NCBI RefSeq assembly: GCF_047238185.1
Contig: NZ_JBDFMI010000001.1
Span: 2,728,001-2,792,000 of the forward strand
Length of the DNA: 64,000 bases
From: Bacillus_AD sp047238185
GTDB lineage: Bacteria; Bacillota; Bacilli; Bacillales; DSM-1321
Direction of reading: 5' to 3'
The position numbers and the translations under genes are program-made. Numbering within the stretch: position 1 is the first letter of the stretch; every line of letters starts with the position of its first letter. Below, one piece after another: positions 24,065 through 33,080 of this stretch. Under the pieces are notes generated by a model, which did no database searches, had not been told where the DNA came from, and was given only the letters and a program-made list of their open reading frames with translations.

Positions 24065-25003
24065 TTATTCAGCAGCATACGTCCATACTACTCTTCCTGA
24101 TGATGTCTCTATGACTTGCCCCTTTGCTGTCACCAAATGGGTTCCGTCTGAGAATAAATAGGCATCCCCCGGGCTTTCCACTAATTTCTTCAGCTTCGTT
24201 TCACCCATATTATCAAACCCGACAAGCAATAAATCCGGACTTTCATTTGCAGTCATACTGTATAGCCCAATCCACATTTTCAGCCCGTCATTCCAGCGTA
24301 CCTGGATAAAATGACCATTTTTATTGCTGATTGTCCATTTTTTCTTACCTTCCAATGTATAACATTGCAATGGACCGCCCAACCAGGAAATCATGACATG
24401 GTCTCTTGAAAAGGCTGCATCCAGTACAAAAATACTTTCTTCATCACAGTCCCATTGAATGATCCAATCATCTGTGGAAACCAGCATCGGACGTTTGTCA
24501 TCCGCTTCTTCATTAGGTATGGCTAACGCAATCGGATTAAACCGTGAAAAGGATAGCTTAAAAATATCAGTCAACGACTCTTTCGTTTCCCCTGTATTGA
24601 CATCAATAATTAAAAAGGTGCCATAACTGAAGCCAATTCCAAAATAGGCTCCATGATCGCCGGGCATTTCAACAAGCTTCTGGACATTCGTCAAGTCAGC
24701 TCTTTTCCACAGGCATTCACCTGTAAATCCATTATAAGCATGGACTCCGCCATAATAATTTCCAGTAACGATGATAGGAATATCTAAGTCAAGAACCAGC
24801 ATACGTTCTGCTCCATCATCCAAATTGGTTTCAATAGTTAAAAAATGGGAGCGATCCTCAATTGACCATAACTGAACAGTATTTATGGATTTCGTCGTGA
24901 CAAAATAATTTTGCTTTGTCCGCGACACATAAATCCTATGGATATCTTCCATTGTTTCACCTTCTTTTCCTTCTAAATCAGTAAGCTTATATAAATCTAC
25001 CAT
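24065..25003 (-). CDS. Beta-propeller repeat protein, unknown function
   Basis: A 312-residue protein built from repeated short strands ending in W or Y (for example VQLWSIEDRSHFLTI, HAYNGFTGECLWKRA, IIDVNTGETKESL, CYTLEGKKKWTI, IETSSGRVVWTYAAE), the look of a WD40/PQQ-type beta-propeller. There is no signal peptide, so it should be cytosolic. The first ATG at 25003 lacks a ribosome binding site; an internal ATG at 24952 has AGAAGGTG before it and may be the real start (295 residues). Role unknown. Confidence 0.65.
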   Translation of the reverse strand: MVDLYKLTDLEGKEGETMEDIHRIYVSRTKQNYFVTTKSINTVQLWSIEDRSHFLTIETNLDDGAERMLVLDLDIPIIVTGNYYGGVHAYNGFTGECLWKRADLTNVQKLVEMPGDHGAYFGIGFSYGTFLIIDVNTGETKESLTDIFKLSFSRFNPIALAIPNEEADDKRPMLVSTDDWIIQWDCDEESIFVLDAAFSRDHVMISWLGGPLQCYTLEGKKKWTISNKNGHFIQVRWNDGLKMWIGLYSMTANESPDLLLVGFDNMGETKLKKLVESPGDAYLFSDGTHLVTAKGQVIETSSGRVVWTYAAE

Positions 25004-25202
25004 GCAGAATAATCATACAAAAAAAAACACTCACTTAAAATATTAGTCTACTGTTGTCAAAGTCATATGACAACTAAAAGGTATCGGTCTCCCTTATAGT
25101 TAGTGATTAATTCTCCATCTCTCTTTCAGCAGGAAGGAATCCTCCTATAGAATCAAGAACATATACTGTGGTAAAAAATTGAAGATCGTGGAGGCAAAAA
25201 GA

Positions 25203-26039
25203 ATGCAAATCACAAGTTCCGTATCAGGCATAAAAACACAAAACAGCACCTCCTTGTCTAAGGATGATCGGCTAACCAAGGATAAAACCATTTTTGATGC
25301 GCATATTCATATCATCGATCCTAGTTTCCCTTTAATAGAAAACCAAGGTTATATCCCTGATTTTTTTACTTGTGAGGACTATCTTCATAAAATGGAAGGA
25401 ACCCAAGTAATCGGTGGAGCAATCGTCTCTGGCTCTTTTCAAGGCTATGACCAAACCTATTTCACAGATGCCCTTGAAAAGCTTGGCCCACAATTTGTCG
25501 GTGTTACACAAATTCCTTTTGAGACAAGCGATCATGAAATCCTGAAGCTGGATGAACTAGGCATAAGGGCGATTCGTTTCAATTTGAAAAGAGGCGGATC
25601 GGAATCGATCGACCATTTGGATTACATGGCGCGGAGAGTATTTGAATTAGCTGGCTGGCATACTGAACTATACAGCGATGCAGCACTCCTTGAAGAGATC
25701 CAGCCACACCTTGAAAAACTTCCCGCCTTGTCCATCGACCATCTCGGCTTAACAAAAAAAGGATTTAAACACTTACTTTCCATGGTCGATAGAGGAATCC
25801 GCGTAAAAGCAACCGGCTTCGGACGGATAGACTTTGATCCGGTTGCTGCCATCAAACAGATTGTCTCCATTAATCCTGATGCACTTATGTTCGGCACAGA
25901 TCTTCCTTCCACCAGAGCAGCACGGCCTTATGAGGAAAGCGATCTCGCTACCGTTTATGAAGCCCTGTCTGTACGGGAAGCTGAAAACGTATTATGCAAT
26001 AATGCTTTAAAATGGTATTTGCATAAAAAAAGGCCATAA
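25203..26039 (+). CDS. Amidohydrolase (amidohydro-rel/PDC hydrolase-like)
   Basis: A 278-residue TIM-barrel hydrolase. FDAHIHIIDPSFPL (metal-binding HxH), a beta-strand series ending SIDHLGL, and MFGTDLPSTRA (terminal Asp) are the pattern of amidohydrolase family 2, which includes 2-pyrone-4,6-dicarboxylate lactonase and related lactonases or decarboxylases. The ATG at 25203 follows GGAGG; the open frame begins upstream at 25179. Substrate not known. Ends at a strong bidirectional hairpin. Confidence 0.82.
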   Translation: MQITSSVSGIKTQNSTSLSKDDRLTKDKTIFDAHIHIIDPSFPLIENQGYIPDFFTCEDYLHKMEGTQVIGGAIVSGSFQGYDQTYFTDALEKLGPQFVGVTQIPFETSDHEILKLDELGIRAIRFNLKRGGSESIDHLDYMARRVFELAGWHTELYSDAALLEEIQPHLEKLPALSIDHLGLTKKGFKHLLSMVDRGIRVKATGFGRIDFDPVAAIKQIVSINPDALMFGTDLPSTRAARPYEESDLATVYEALSVREAENVLCNNALKWYLHKKRP

Positions 26040-26040
26040 A

Positions 26041-26074
26041 AAAAGAAGCGGTGCGTTAGCATCGCTTCTTTTTT
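26041..26074. terminator. Bidirectional terminator
   Basis: Arms AAAAGAAGCG and CGCTTCTTTT, extended by a G-U pair and TGC/GCA around a GTTA loop, with A and T runs on the two sides. Shared by the amidohydrolase and the convergent HAD gene. Confidence 0.88.
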
Positions 26075-26868
26075 TAATCAGCTGACAAAACCATTTCATT
26101 GATCGTTTCCACCACTCCGCCATGGTTATTATCGCACTTTGTTTCGAAACGGGATACTTCTTTTATTTTGTCATGGGCATTGGCCATGGCATAACTGTAA
26201 TACGCTTTTCCCATTAATTCCAAGTCATTCAAATAATCGCCGAATACCATTGTCTCTTCCGGGGCAATGTCCAAGCGCTCCTGTATTCTTTCCATTGCAA
26301 TCCCTTTATTGGAGCCAGCGTTCATTATATCGAGCCATACAAAGCCTCCGACAGTCACCTGCAAAGAATTCGCATATTTTTCAAAGTAAGATAGGCTATG
26401 CTTTTCCGCTCCTCTAAAATCAAGCAATGAAATCTTTAAAATATCATCTTCTACTTGTGCTAGATCCTCTACTACAGCTTGGCTCGCATAATATTTATTG
26501 ATTTCTTCAATCACTTCCGGACTCGGCTTTTCAAAATAAGCCGCCTTCTTTCCGCATAGGACAATATGGATTCCTTCAATGCCTCTTGCAACATCGACCA
26601 ACTCCTTGACAACTTGCGGATCCATGGGATTGGAGAAAATTTCTTCTCCCTTATACACAACGATTGATCCATTCTCAGCAATAAAAAGCATATCATCTGC
26701 ATATTCGTCAAAACGGCGTGCTAGATTGTAATATTGTCTGCCGCTGGCAGCCCCAAAAATAATTCCTTTGTCTTGCAATCGGTTGAAAACGGAAGAAAAA
26801 TCTTCAGGAAACTGATTTTCATCATTTAAAAATGTACCATCCATATCGGTAGCGATTAGTTTAATCAT
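26074..26868 (-). CDS. Cof-type HAD-IIB phosphatase
   Basis: A 264-residue HAD phosphatase. LIATDMDGTFLND is motif I (nucleophile and acid Asp), GAASGR motif II, K in NAGSNKGIAMERI motif III and VFGDYLNDLELMGKAYYSYAMANA motif IV with the Cof-type cap. Members dephosphorylate sugar phosphates, flavin nucleotides or pyridoxal phosphate. The ATG at 26868 is preceded by GGGAGG. Single-gene unit. Confidence 0.88.
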   Translation of the reverse strand: MIKLIATDMDGTFLNDENQFPEDFSSVFNRLQDKGIIFGAASGRQYYNLARRFDEYADDMLFIAENGSIVVYKGEEIFSNPMDPQVVKELVDVARGIEGIHIVLCGKKAAYFEKPSPEVIEEINKYYASQAVVEDLAQVEDDILKISLLDFRGAEKHSLSYFEKYANSLQVTVGGFVWLDIMNAGSNKGIAMERIQERLDIAPEETMVFGDYLNDLELMGKAYYSYAMANAHDKIKEVSRFETKCDNNHGGVVETINEMVLSAD

Positions 26869-27079
26869 GTTTTGCCTCCCCATTGGTGCAAACTAGTTGT
26901 TTGTGAATAATATGTATTATAGCAGATTACAGCATTAATGAGGAAATGCAACAGTAAACCCAATGACCTTCTAGTACAAAGCATCTACTACTCTATTACT
27001 AATTTCAATTATTAGAGTCCTCCTACAAGTACCCGTAGATAATTATTCGGGACTGCCTTCCCCTCTCTTAATAGCCTTT

Positions 27080-27676
27080 TTATATCATTGTATTTGAGCC
27101 TGCTAAGTTGCCCGCATAGTCTCTATTCCAAATCCTCTTCACTTCCTTCAAATCCTTTTGCTCAAAAGAAAGCTTATATATATCGGGCATATCGAGTTTT
27201 TTCCAGAAAGAATAATCATACTGTTCATCGAAGAAGTTCATCATTAGCGCCATAATATTTCCGTGTGTCCCAATAGCTAAATGGTTGCCTTCATATGTTT
27301 CTACGGCCGCCAAAAGAGCGCTAACGCCCCTTTTTTGTGCATCCACATTAGATTCCCCGCCTTCCAATGAGACTGTGTGATGCTTCCAAACATATTTGAC
27401 TGCAGCCGGAAAATCCTGAACGGAGCTAGCTGATAATTTCCTTTCCTTAAATCCATCAACCGTTATGATTTCCTTGCCGATATCTTCGGCAATCCCTTGC
27501 ACTGTTTGGATAGCCCGCTTGTACGGGCTGGAAAGTACCAGCTCTATTTTTTCATGTTTGAGCAACTGTGCAATATGTTTTGCATCCTTAAAACCTTGCT
27601 CAGATAACGGACGGCTTTCATCATCCGCTGTATATGCTGAATGGGCGTGGCGGATTAGGTATACATGTGTCAACAT
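27080..27676 (-). CDS. Histidine phosphatase family protein (phosphoglycerate mutase-like)
   Basis: A 198-residue protein with the catalytic LIRHAHS near the N-terminus, LVLSSPYKRAIQTVQGIA (second Arg), the acid region ERKLS and GTHGNIMALMMNFF with the second catalytic His. Such enzymes dephosphorylate small metabolites. The chosen ATG at 27676 is 8 bases after GGGAG; an in-frame TTG 6 bases upstream is less likely. No strong terminator follows. Confidence 0.85.
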   Translation of the reverse strand: MLTHVYLIRHAHSAYTADDESRPLSEQGFKDAKHIAQLLKHEKIELVLSSPYKRAIQTVQGIAEDIGKEIITVDGFKERKLSASSVQDFPAAVKYVWKHHTVSLEGGESNVDAQKRGVSALLAAVETYEGNHLAIGTHGNIMALMMNFFDEQYDYSFWKKLDMPDIYKLSFEQKDLKEVKRIWNRDYAGNLAGSNTMI

Positions 27677-27775
27677 CCTCAAAGCTCCCTGCTATATATC
27701 AATTTGCTTTCGTTCATCATGCTTATAATCGCCTGAATAAATGACTGTTACTACTAACATAGTACTATTTTCTCT

Positions 27776-28333
27776 TTATCTATAGATATGGTGGGTTGGT
27801 ACAAATACATCCTCAGCTGCATCTCTGACAAGTGAAAAATGATCTACATTGTAGTGTCCATGCAGGATATGATTATGATGATGAATGATTTGTTCCGCTG
27901 TTAAAATAGGGGAATCACAAGTAGAATGCCCATCAGCGATCAACGTAACATCAAACTGATTGATCGTTGCCGTTCGGACAGCCGTATCGATACAGTATTC
28001 CGTTTGGCATCCCATGATGACCAAATGTTCGATCCCCTTATGTTGTAAGTAAGCATTTAAAGGCGTTCCATAAAATGAATTAGTAGCGGCTTTATCAAAT
28101 AAAACAACTTCAGAAGGCACTTTGATTCCTTTATGTAGTTGAAAACCAGGACCTTCTCCTCCAGAAACGTCTACATCTCTTATACATATTATCGGTATCT
28201 GGTTATGGACGGCCTTTTCAATGACCAGATTAATGTTTTGGATCAATTTTTCCTTTGCGAAAACACCTTTTTCTCCATTGCTGCCATCTATTAGATCCTG
28301 TTGGGAATCAATGATTAATAATGCTTGTTTCAA
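27776..28333 (-). CDS. Isochorismatase family cysteine hydrolase
   Basis: A 185-residue hydrolase with the catalytic triad of the family: Asp in LLIIDSQQDL, Lys in LFDKAATNSFYGT and Cys in GCQTEYCIDTAVRTA. Bacterial members hydrolyse isochorismate, nicotinamide or other amides. The length and QTEYC motif resemble the general YcaC/YecD-like group rather than nicotinamidase. TTG start at 28333 follows GAGGTG by 6 bases. Confidence 0.85.
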   Translation of the reverse strand: MKQALLIIDSQQDLIDGSNGEKGVFAKEKLIQNINLVIEKAVHNQIPIICIRDVDVSGGEGPGFQLHKGIKVPSEVVLFDKAATNSFYGTPLNAYLQHKGIEHLVIMGCQTEYCIDTAVRTATINQFDVTLIADGHSTCDSPILTAEQIIHHHNHILHGHYNVDHFSLVRDAAEDVFVPTHHIYR

Positions 28334-28583
28334 TAAGCTCACCTCTGCGATATGTAATAGTGACCCGAGATATTGCAGCTAGCATCGTTATTGCCTGGCG
28401 AATGAAGAATATACGCTTCATACTTGTCCAAATAGTTTATAACAGTTGTTTTCAACGAGCAGTAATTACCCCTATATCCGCTTTCCTAGCAGTAAATAAG
28501 CCATGCTTTTGTTAGATCACAACATGTTAATTCTATACTTGTAGGTGGTTCTCCTCTAAAAACTTGTGCCTAACTTGACTTTT

Positions 28584-29348
28584 TCATATTGACTTCACAT
28601 TATCCATGAATTCCTCAAGCGTCATTTTGTTCTTATACATAATATCGGCATACTTTGTGCCAACATAACGGAAATGCCATGGCTCATAGCTGTATCCTGT
28701 TATTTGTTCCTTGCCTTTTGGATAGCGGAGAATAAAGCCATACAGATGGGCATTCTTTGCTAGCCACTTTCCTTCTTTTGTCTGTTCAAACTCCGTTGAT
28801 AGGGCGTATCCATTCGAAGCACTTGAAATATCCATTGTTAACCCGGTCTGATGCTCGCTTTGGCCTGGCTTAGCCACTACTTTCCATGCCGCTTTTTCAC
28901 CGTTCTTCCTTACCTCTGCCTGGAAAACCTCCCGTTGGCGGGTGTATGACCGATAACCGGAAACAGCAGCTAATTCGATTCCTTCCCTGCTGGCAGCAGC
29001 AAACATTTTTTCAAGCGCTGCCGCCCCATCCTTTCTCATAAGAGCCTTTTCAGCTTGTCCGCTCCCGAACGAGTACACTACATCCGCCCTTGCCAAGCCG
29101 CTTGGAATATAGGCTGCCGGCAATTCAAACTGTTTATTGACCAATGCAAGGCCATTTGCGGGATTCTGTATCACTTGTTTCCCATCATTGAGAATAATGT
29201 TATTGGCATATTGCTTTTCCAATGGTATCTTTTCGGCAAGGACAACAGGTTTCACTTGCTTATGTTCATTCTCCTTCTGCTTGGACTGCCATGTATACAT
29301 TCCTATCAAGATACAGAAGATGATAAATATTTTGATGATCATTTTCAT
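28584..29348 (-). CDS. VanY/LdcB-type D-Ala-D-Ala carboxypeptidase (M15B)
   Basis: A 254-residue peptidase with one N-terminal membrane anchor (IIKIFIIFCILIGMYTW), so the catalytic domain is outside the cell. SGYRSYTRQREVF, SEHQTGLTMDIS (zinc His and Asp) and EPWHFRYVG (zinc His) are the M15B motifs. It trims peptidoglycan stem peptides as DD- or LD-carboxypeptidase. AGGAG lies 13 bases before the ATG. Given a possible D-Asp ligase elsewhere in the window, wall peptide structure may be unusual in this strain. Confidence 0.88.
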   Translation of the reverse strand: MKMIIKIFIIFCILIGMYTWQSKQKENEHKQVKPVVLAEKIPLEKQYANNIILNDGKQVIQNPANGLALVNKQFELPAAYIPSGLARADVVYSFGSGQAEKALMRKDGAAALEKMFAAASREGIELAAVSGYRSYTRQREVFQAEVRKNGEKAAWKVVAKPGQSEHQTGLTMDISSASNGYALSTEFEQTKEGKWLAKNAHLYGFILRYPKGKEQITGYSYEPWHFRYVGTKYADIMYKNKMTLEEFMDNVKSI

Positions 29349-29531
29349 AATTGGGACATTCTCCTAAAACTCTTTTTATTCATCGTATCAAGCTCTTATT
29401 AACTTTCATTAAAGCATTTCTTATAGATATCTTAAGCTTTTATGTTAAGGTCATATCGAGAGGACCAGTCAAACGCATAGATTATAGTTCAATCTTGCAT
29501 ACTTAGCTTATACAGAAGTGAGGGAGATAAT

Positions 29532-31130
29532 ATGGACGAAAAACTATTTTATAATGGCACTATTATCACAATGGAAAAAGAACTTACAACTGAGGCAGTA
29601 TTCATCAAAGACGGCATAATTGAAAAAGTAGGCACAAAAGAATACGTCATGAAAAGCAAAAGCGACTATACGGAAATGATTGATCTTAAAGGAAAGACAC
29701 TATTGCCTGCCTTTATCGATCCACATAGCCATTTATCGGCATTTGCCTCGACTCTGCGCCTTGTACCGTTAAATGAAGCAATCAGCTTTCAAGATATTAT
29801 TCAAAAAATAAAGCAATTTAAAGAAAACCATCCGCTGAAACCCGGCGACTGGATTATCGGCTTTGGCTATGACCACAATAATTTGGAGGAAAAAAGCCAT
29901 CCAGATCGGCATGTGCTTGATAAAGCTTCCACTGATAATCCCATTCTGATTTCCCATGCTTCCGGACATATGGGCGTTTTAAACACCAGTGGCCTAAGAG
30001 AGATGAATATAACCGGTACTTCAATTGACCCGGAAGGCGGAAAAATCGGCAGGGAGAATGATAACAACGATCCCTCCGGCTACATGGAGGAAAATGCATT
30101 TATTAATCTGTCATCCACTTTACCGCGTCCATCACTGGAAGACCTTTGCAACCAAATGGAGGAAGCGCAGGCCATCTATTTCAGCTGCGGAATCGCCACA
30201 GCGCAGGAAGGCATAATGAAAGACCAAGAATTTCATATCTTGAAAAAAATGGCCGATGAAAAAAGGCTGTTGATAGATTTGATCGGCTACGTCGATTTGA
30301 AGAACAACCATCAACTGACAAAACATACAGAATACGTAAAGAAATATCAAAATCGCTTTAAAATCGGCGGCTACAAAATATTCCTGGATGGTTCTCCCCA
30401 AGGGAAAACCGCTTGGATGTCAGAACCATATGAGAACAGTGAGGATGGGTATAAAGGCTATCCTGCTTACCAAAATGAAGAAGTTGAGGAACTGATTAGA
30501 ACAGCTCTTGATGAAGATATGCAGCTTCTGACACACTGTAATGGGGATGCAGCAGCTGAACAGTTAATTACTTCCTATCAAAAAATGCTGGATAAGGCTC
30601 AAAGACACACCAACCTCCGACCGGTCATGATCCATGCCCAAACAGTCCGCAACGATCAATTGGACCGAATGGAACCGATTGGGATGATCCCATCCTTTTT
30701 CGTGGAACATACTTATTTTTGGGGAGACACCCATATCCAAAACTTAGGAAAAGAACGGGCATTTAAAATAAGCCCTGTAAAGAGCGCAATCGATAAAGGC
30801 TTGATATATACACTGCATCAGGATACACCTGTAGTGCCTCCTGATATGATGCACACAATATGGAGCGCTGTAAACCGGCTGACAAAGTCAGGCGTTGCCA
30901 TCGGGGAAAGCGAAAAGGTAACAGCTTTGGAGGCTATCCGTGGAATAACCATTAATGCCGCATACCAATACTTTGAAGAAGATAAGAAGGGCTCTATCAA
31001 GGAAGGCAAGCTTGCGGACCTCATTATTTTGGACAAAAATCCGCTGGAAACTGAGCCGATGACGTTGAAGGATATTCAGATCCTCCAAACATACAAAGAA
31101 GGAAAATCAGTTTATACCAAGATGCGTTAG
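29532..31130 (+). CDS. YtcJ-like amidohydrolase family 3 protein
   Basis: A 532-residue metal-dependent hydrolase of the YtcJ group. KTLLPAFIDPHSHLSAF holds the HxH pair, GYKIFLDGSPQGKTAWMSEPY the metal-bridging region, LLTHCNGDAAAEQLI and MIHAQTVRNDQ the further ligands, and LHQDTPVVPPDMMHTIWSAVNR the terminal Asp; the C-terminal small beta-domain (KADLIILDKNPL-like) closes the protein. Family members act on N-substituted amides; the substrate is unknown. ATG after GAGGGAG. Confidence 0.85.
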   Translation: MDEKLFYNGTIITMEKELTTEAVFIKDGIIEKVGTKEYVMKSKSDYTEMIDLKGKTLLPAFIDPHSHLSAFASTLRLVPLNEAISFQDIIQKIKQFKENHPLKPGDWIIGFGYDHNNLEEKSHPDRHVLDKASTDNPILISHASGHMGVLNTSGLREMNITGTSIDPEGGKIGRENDNNDPSGYMEENAFINLSSTLPRPSLEDLCNQMEEAQAIYFSCGIATAQEGIMKDQEFHILKKMADEKRLLIDLIGYVDLKNNHQLTKHTEYVKKYQNRFKIGGYKIFLDGSPQGKTAWMSEPYENSEDGYKGYPAYQNEEVEELIRTALDEDMQLLTHCNGDAAAEQLITSYQKMLDKAQRHTNLRPVMIHAQTVRNDQLDRMEPIGMIPSFFVEHTYFWGDTHIQNLGKERAFKISPVKSAIDKGLIYTLHQDTPVVPPDMMHTIWSAVNRLTKSGVAIGESEKVTALEAIRGITINAAYQYFEEDKKGSIKEGKLADLIILDKNPLETEPMTLKDIQILQTYKEGKSVYTKMR

Positions 31131-31140
31131 ATTACCCGAA

Positions 31141-31170
31141 CAAAACCCTTACAGGAATGTAAGGGTTTTG
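31141..31170 (+). terminator. Terminator of the YtcJ-like gene
   Basis: Perfect 13-base arms CAAAACCCTTACA and TGTAAGGGTTTTG around GGAA, starting 10 bases after the stop codon. Confidence 0.9.
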
Positions 31171-31399
31171 TCATCACAATCAATATGATTAAACAGGGAA
31201 AACAGAGTAAACTATAGCTACAAGGACAAAATAGCCTATTTCTCCTCTTTATTGGCGAATGTTACCGCTATTCTCCCTTCATATATTATGGACAGCTGGT
31301 TGCTTCAGCAGGGACCCCGGACTATAATCTGTATATGATCCATAATCTCTGGCAGAACAGCCAGAACAGAATATAAATACATGACACAGAGGTTAATAG

Positions 31400-32059
31400 A
31401 TGATGAAGCTCTTGAAAAAACTGTTTACATTATTATTGGTTGTTGTCATTTTATTTGCAGGCGGAATGACAGTTCTCGGCTATTTTAAATATAAAGACGC
31501 AATATCTGAAATGCCTATTCTTGAAAAAGTGGCCAGTGTAAAGGATAATCCAACCTATACAAAATTAAAGAACATCAATCCCGATTTTTATGACAGTGTT
31601 GTAGCGACTGAAGACCACCGCTTTTATAAGCACGGGGCCATCGATGCCATCTCACTTGTGAGGGCCACCATCGTGAATTTAATGAAGGGCGAAATTAAAC
31701 AAGGCGGAAGCACCATTACTCAGCAAGTGGCCAAAAACCTTTATTTCTCCAACAATCAGCATTTTTTACGGAAAATTGCAGAAATGTTCGTAGCGAATGA
31801 CCTTGAAAAGACCTATTCTAAAGATGAAATATTGGAACTCTATGTAAATATCGTTTATTACGGAGACAATAACTATGGAATCAGCCAGGCAAGCAAAAAC
31901 TACTTCCATACGACGCCTGACCAACTCACATACGACCAAGCCACTTTACTCGCCGGTTTGCCCCAGGCACCAAGCGCATACGCCTTAAGCCAGCACCCGG
32001 AACGGGCAAAACAAAGACAAAAAGAAGTAATAGCAGCCCTAAAAAAATATAGGGAATAA
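31400..32059 (+). CDS. Monofunctional peptidoglycan glycosyltransferase (GT51)
   Basis: A 219-residue protein with one N-terminal membrane helix and a single glycosyltransferase 51 domain. ATEDHRFYKHGAID carries the catalytic Glu, GGSTITQQVAKNLYF is motif 2, and ILELYVNIVYYGDNNYGISQASKNYF with LAGLPQAPSAY complete the fold. There is no transpeptidase domain, so it only polymerises lipid II glycan strands, like MtgA or staphylococcal SgtB. Adjacent ATG ATG start codons follow AGAGG. The hairpin repeat array begins directly after the stop. Confidence 0.9.
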   Translation: MMKLLKKLFTLLLVVVILFAGGMTVLGYFKYKDAISEMPILEKVASVKDNPTYTKLKNINPDFYDSVVATEDHRFYKHGAIDAISLVRATIVNLMKGEIKQGGSTITQQVAKNLYFSNNQHFLRKIAEMFVANDLEKTYSKDEILELYVNIVYYGDNNYGISQASKNYFHTTPDQLTYDQATLLAGLPQAPSAYALSQHPERAKQRQKEVIAALKKYRE

Positions 32060-32060
32060 C

Positions 32061-32201
32061 GAATAGCGGAAGCGGCTTGCACAGGCCCGACAAGCTTAAG
32101 ACGAGAATTGCTTAAAGGCTGGGTTTGCCTTTAACTATTCTTGGCTTAAGACCTCGAGGGCTTAGCCGCTGCAGCTGGACATGACGAATAGCCGGTGCCG
32201 G
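32061..32201. repeat. Hairpin repeat, type 1, copy A
   Basis: A 141-base unit beginning GAATAGCGGAAGCGGCTTG and ending in GCCGGTGCCGG. It folds into a long hairpin: outer arms AGCGGCT/AGCCGCT, middle arms CTTAAGAC around GGCTTAAG, and an inner stem TTAAAGGC/GCCTTTAA. The tail reads GCAGCTGGACATGACGAA. Copy B at 32333-32474 is nearly identical and in the same direction. It is the kind of short palindromic intergenic repeat common in Bacillales genomes. Confidence 0.85.
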
Positions 32202-32332
32202 TGATCCTTTTTCCTAAGAAAAAGGATCAGCCATGCGGCATAAATAAGACGATCCTTACAGGAAGCATGCTTTTCCGCTTCCGAAAAGGGTGGCTTATTT
32301 CCGAGCATGGCAGGCACAAGGCTGGACAACTA
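32190..32332. repeat. Hairpin repeat, type 2
   Basis: A different palindromic unit between the two type 1 copies. Outer arms AGCCGGTGCC/GGCACAAGGCT enclose a perfect stem TGATCCTTTTTC/GAAAAAGGATCA (32202-32229) and a second stem GCCATGC/GCATGGC with AAATAAG/CTTATTT inside. It ends GGCTGGACAACTA, sharing the GCTGGACA tail with type 1. A truncated second copy of its start follows copy B (to about 32475). Confidence 0.7.
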
Positions 32333-32474
32333 GAATAGCGGAAGCCGCTTGCACAGGCCCGACAAGCTTAAGACGAGAATTGCTCAAAGGCTGTTTTTTG
32401 CCTTTGACTATTCTTGGCTTAAGACCTCGAGGGCCTAGCCGCTACAGCTGGACATGACGAAAAGCCGGTGCCGG
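32333..32474. repeat. Hairpin repeat, type 1, copy B
   Basis: Direct repeat of the unit at 32061-32201 with a 272-base offset. Changes are few and several are compensated, such as TTAAAGGC/GCCTTTAA becoming TCAAAGGC/GCCTTTGA, which keeps the stem paired. That points to selection on the folded structure. Confidence 0.85.
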
Positions 32475-32621
32475 AGAGTTTTTTTCCGAACACTTCAGCT
32501 AATGTAGGCTTGAACTAGTGCTGATTTACAATTAGCGGTCTCTTTATTGTTCCAGAAATGCAAAATTCCTTAGTAAATGAAATGAATTCTAAAGCTTGTG
32601 AACAAATTAAGTAGTGAATTT

Positions 32622-33080
32622 TTATATTCTTTTTCCTTCCTCTTCACTATCAGTAAATTTTCCTTCTGTATATTCTTCTATTACGTTTCTCCAAAATAAT
32701 TGCGCGCGTTTATTTTTTAAAATTCAGAAAACTCCCCATTCCCCTCTATGCATACTAAATATTTCTTTAGCTACTAGTTTACCTAAACCATATCTTTGAT
32801 ACTTTTCCATAATAAAGAATTCAACAATTGAGTTATATGATTTTTTATCTGTATTAATATATATAACTAAAACGAATCCAATAAATTTTTCGTTGGATTT
32901 GATTAAGTAAGCAAAATAATTCTGTTCTGTCCAATAATCATTTAAAGGATATTCACTATACCTTCCGTTTTCTTCAACATCCACATCCATAAACTTTGAA
33001 AAATCATAAATATAGAATTGAAATAAGTTAGGTAAGACCTCTAAATCAGCTTTAGTTGCAACTATTATTCGATAGTCCAT
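32622..33080 (-). pseudogene. GNAT acetyltransferase interrupted by an in-frame TGA
   Basis: From the ATG at 33080 the frame reads a GNAT domain (IIVATKADLEVLPNLFQFYIYDFS, acetyl-CoA loop MEKYQRYGLGKLVAKEIF) and stops at TGA 32724-32726. The same frame then continues ILKNKRAQLFWRNVIEEYTEGKFTD to a TAA at 32622, which is the normal C-terminus of this family (NKRAQxFWRKVI). A full-length product would be about 152 residues. A single C to T change at a CGA codon would explain the stop. There is no frameshift. Confidence 0.8.

Larger units (their letters stand above)
32060..32621. other. Non-coding accessory stretch with repeat array
   Basis: A 562-base gap filled mainly by the hairpin array up to about 32480, then about 140 AT-rich bases leading into the broken acetyltransferase. 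No intact open frame is convincing here. Confidence 0.7.

Noticed and set aside
28321..28515. Small open frame between the isochorismatase and VanY-type genes
   Set aside because: No ribosome binding site, no motif, and it overlaps the isochorismatase start region.
32202..32229. Perfect TGATCCTTTTTC hairpin as an ordinary terminator for the transglycosylase
   Set aside because: It has no T-run outside the stem and is an internal stem of the type 2 repeat, so I treated it as part of the array.
32061..32474. CRISPR-like array at the spaced direct repeats
   Set aside because: Only two long copies, internally palindromic, with a structured element between them and no cas genes.
32724..32726. 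Selenocysteine at the in-frame TGA of the GNAT gene
   Set aside because: The position is not a catalytic cysteine in GNAT enzymes and no following SECIS-like hairpin is seen.
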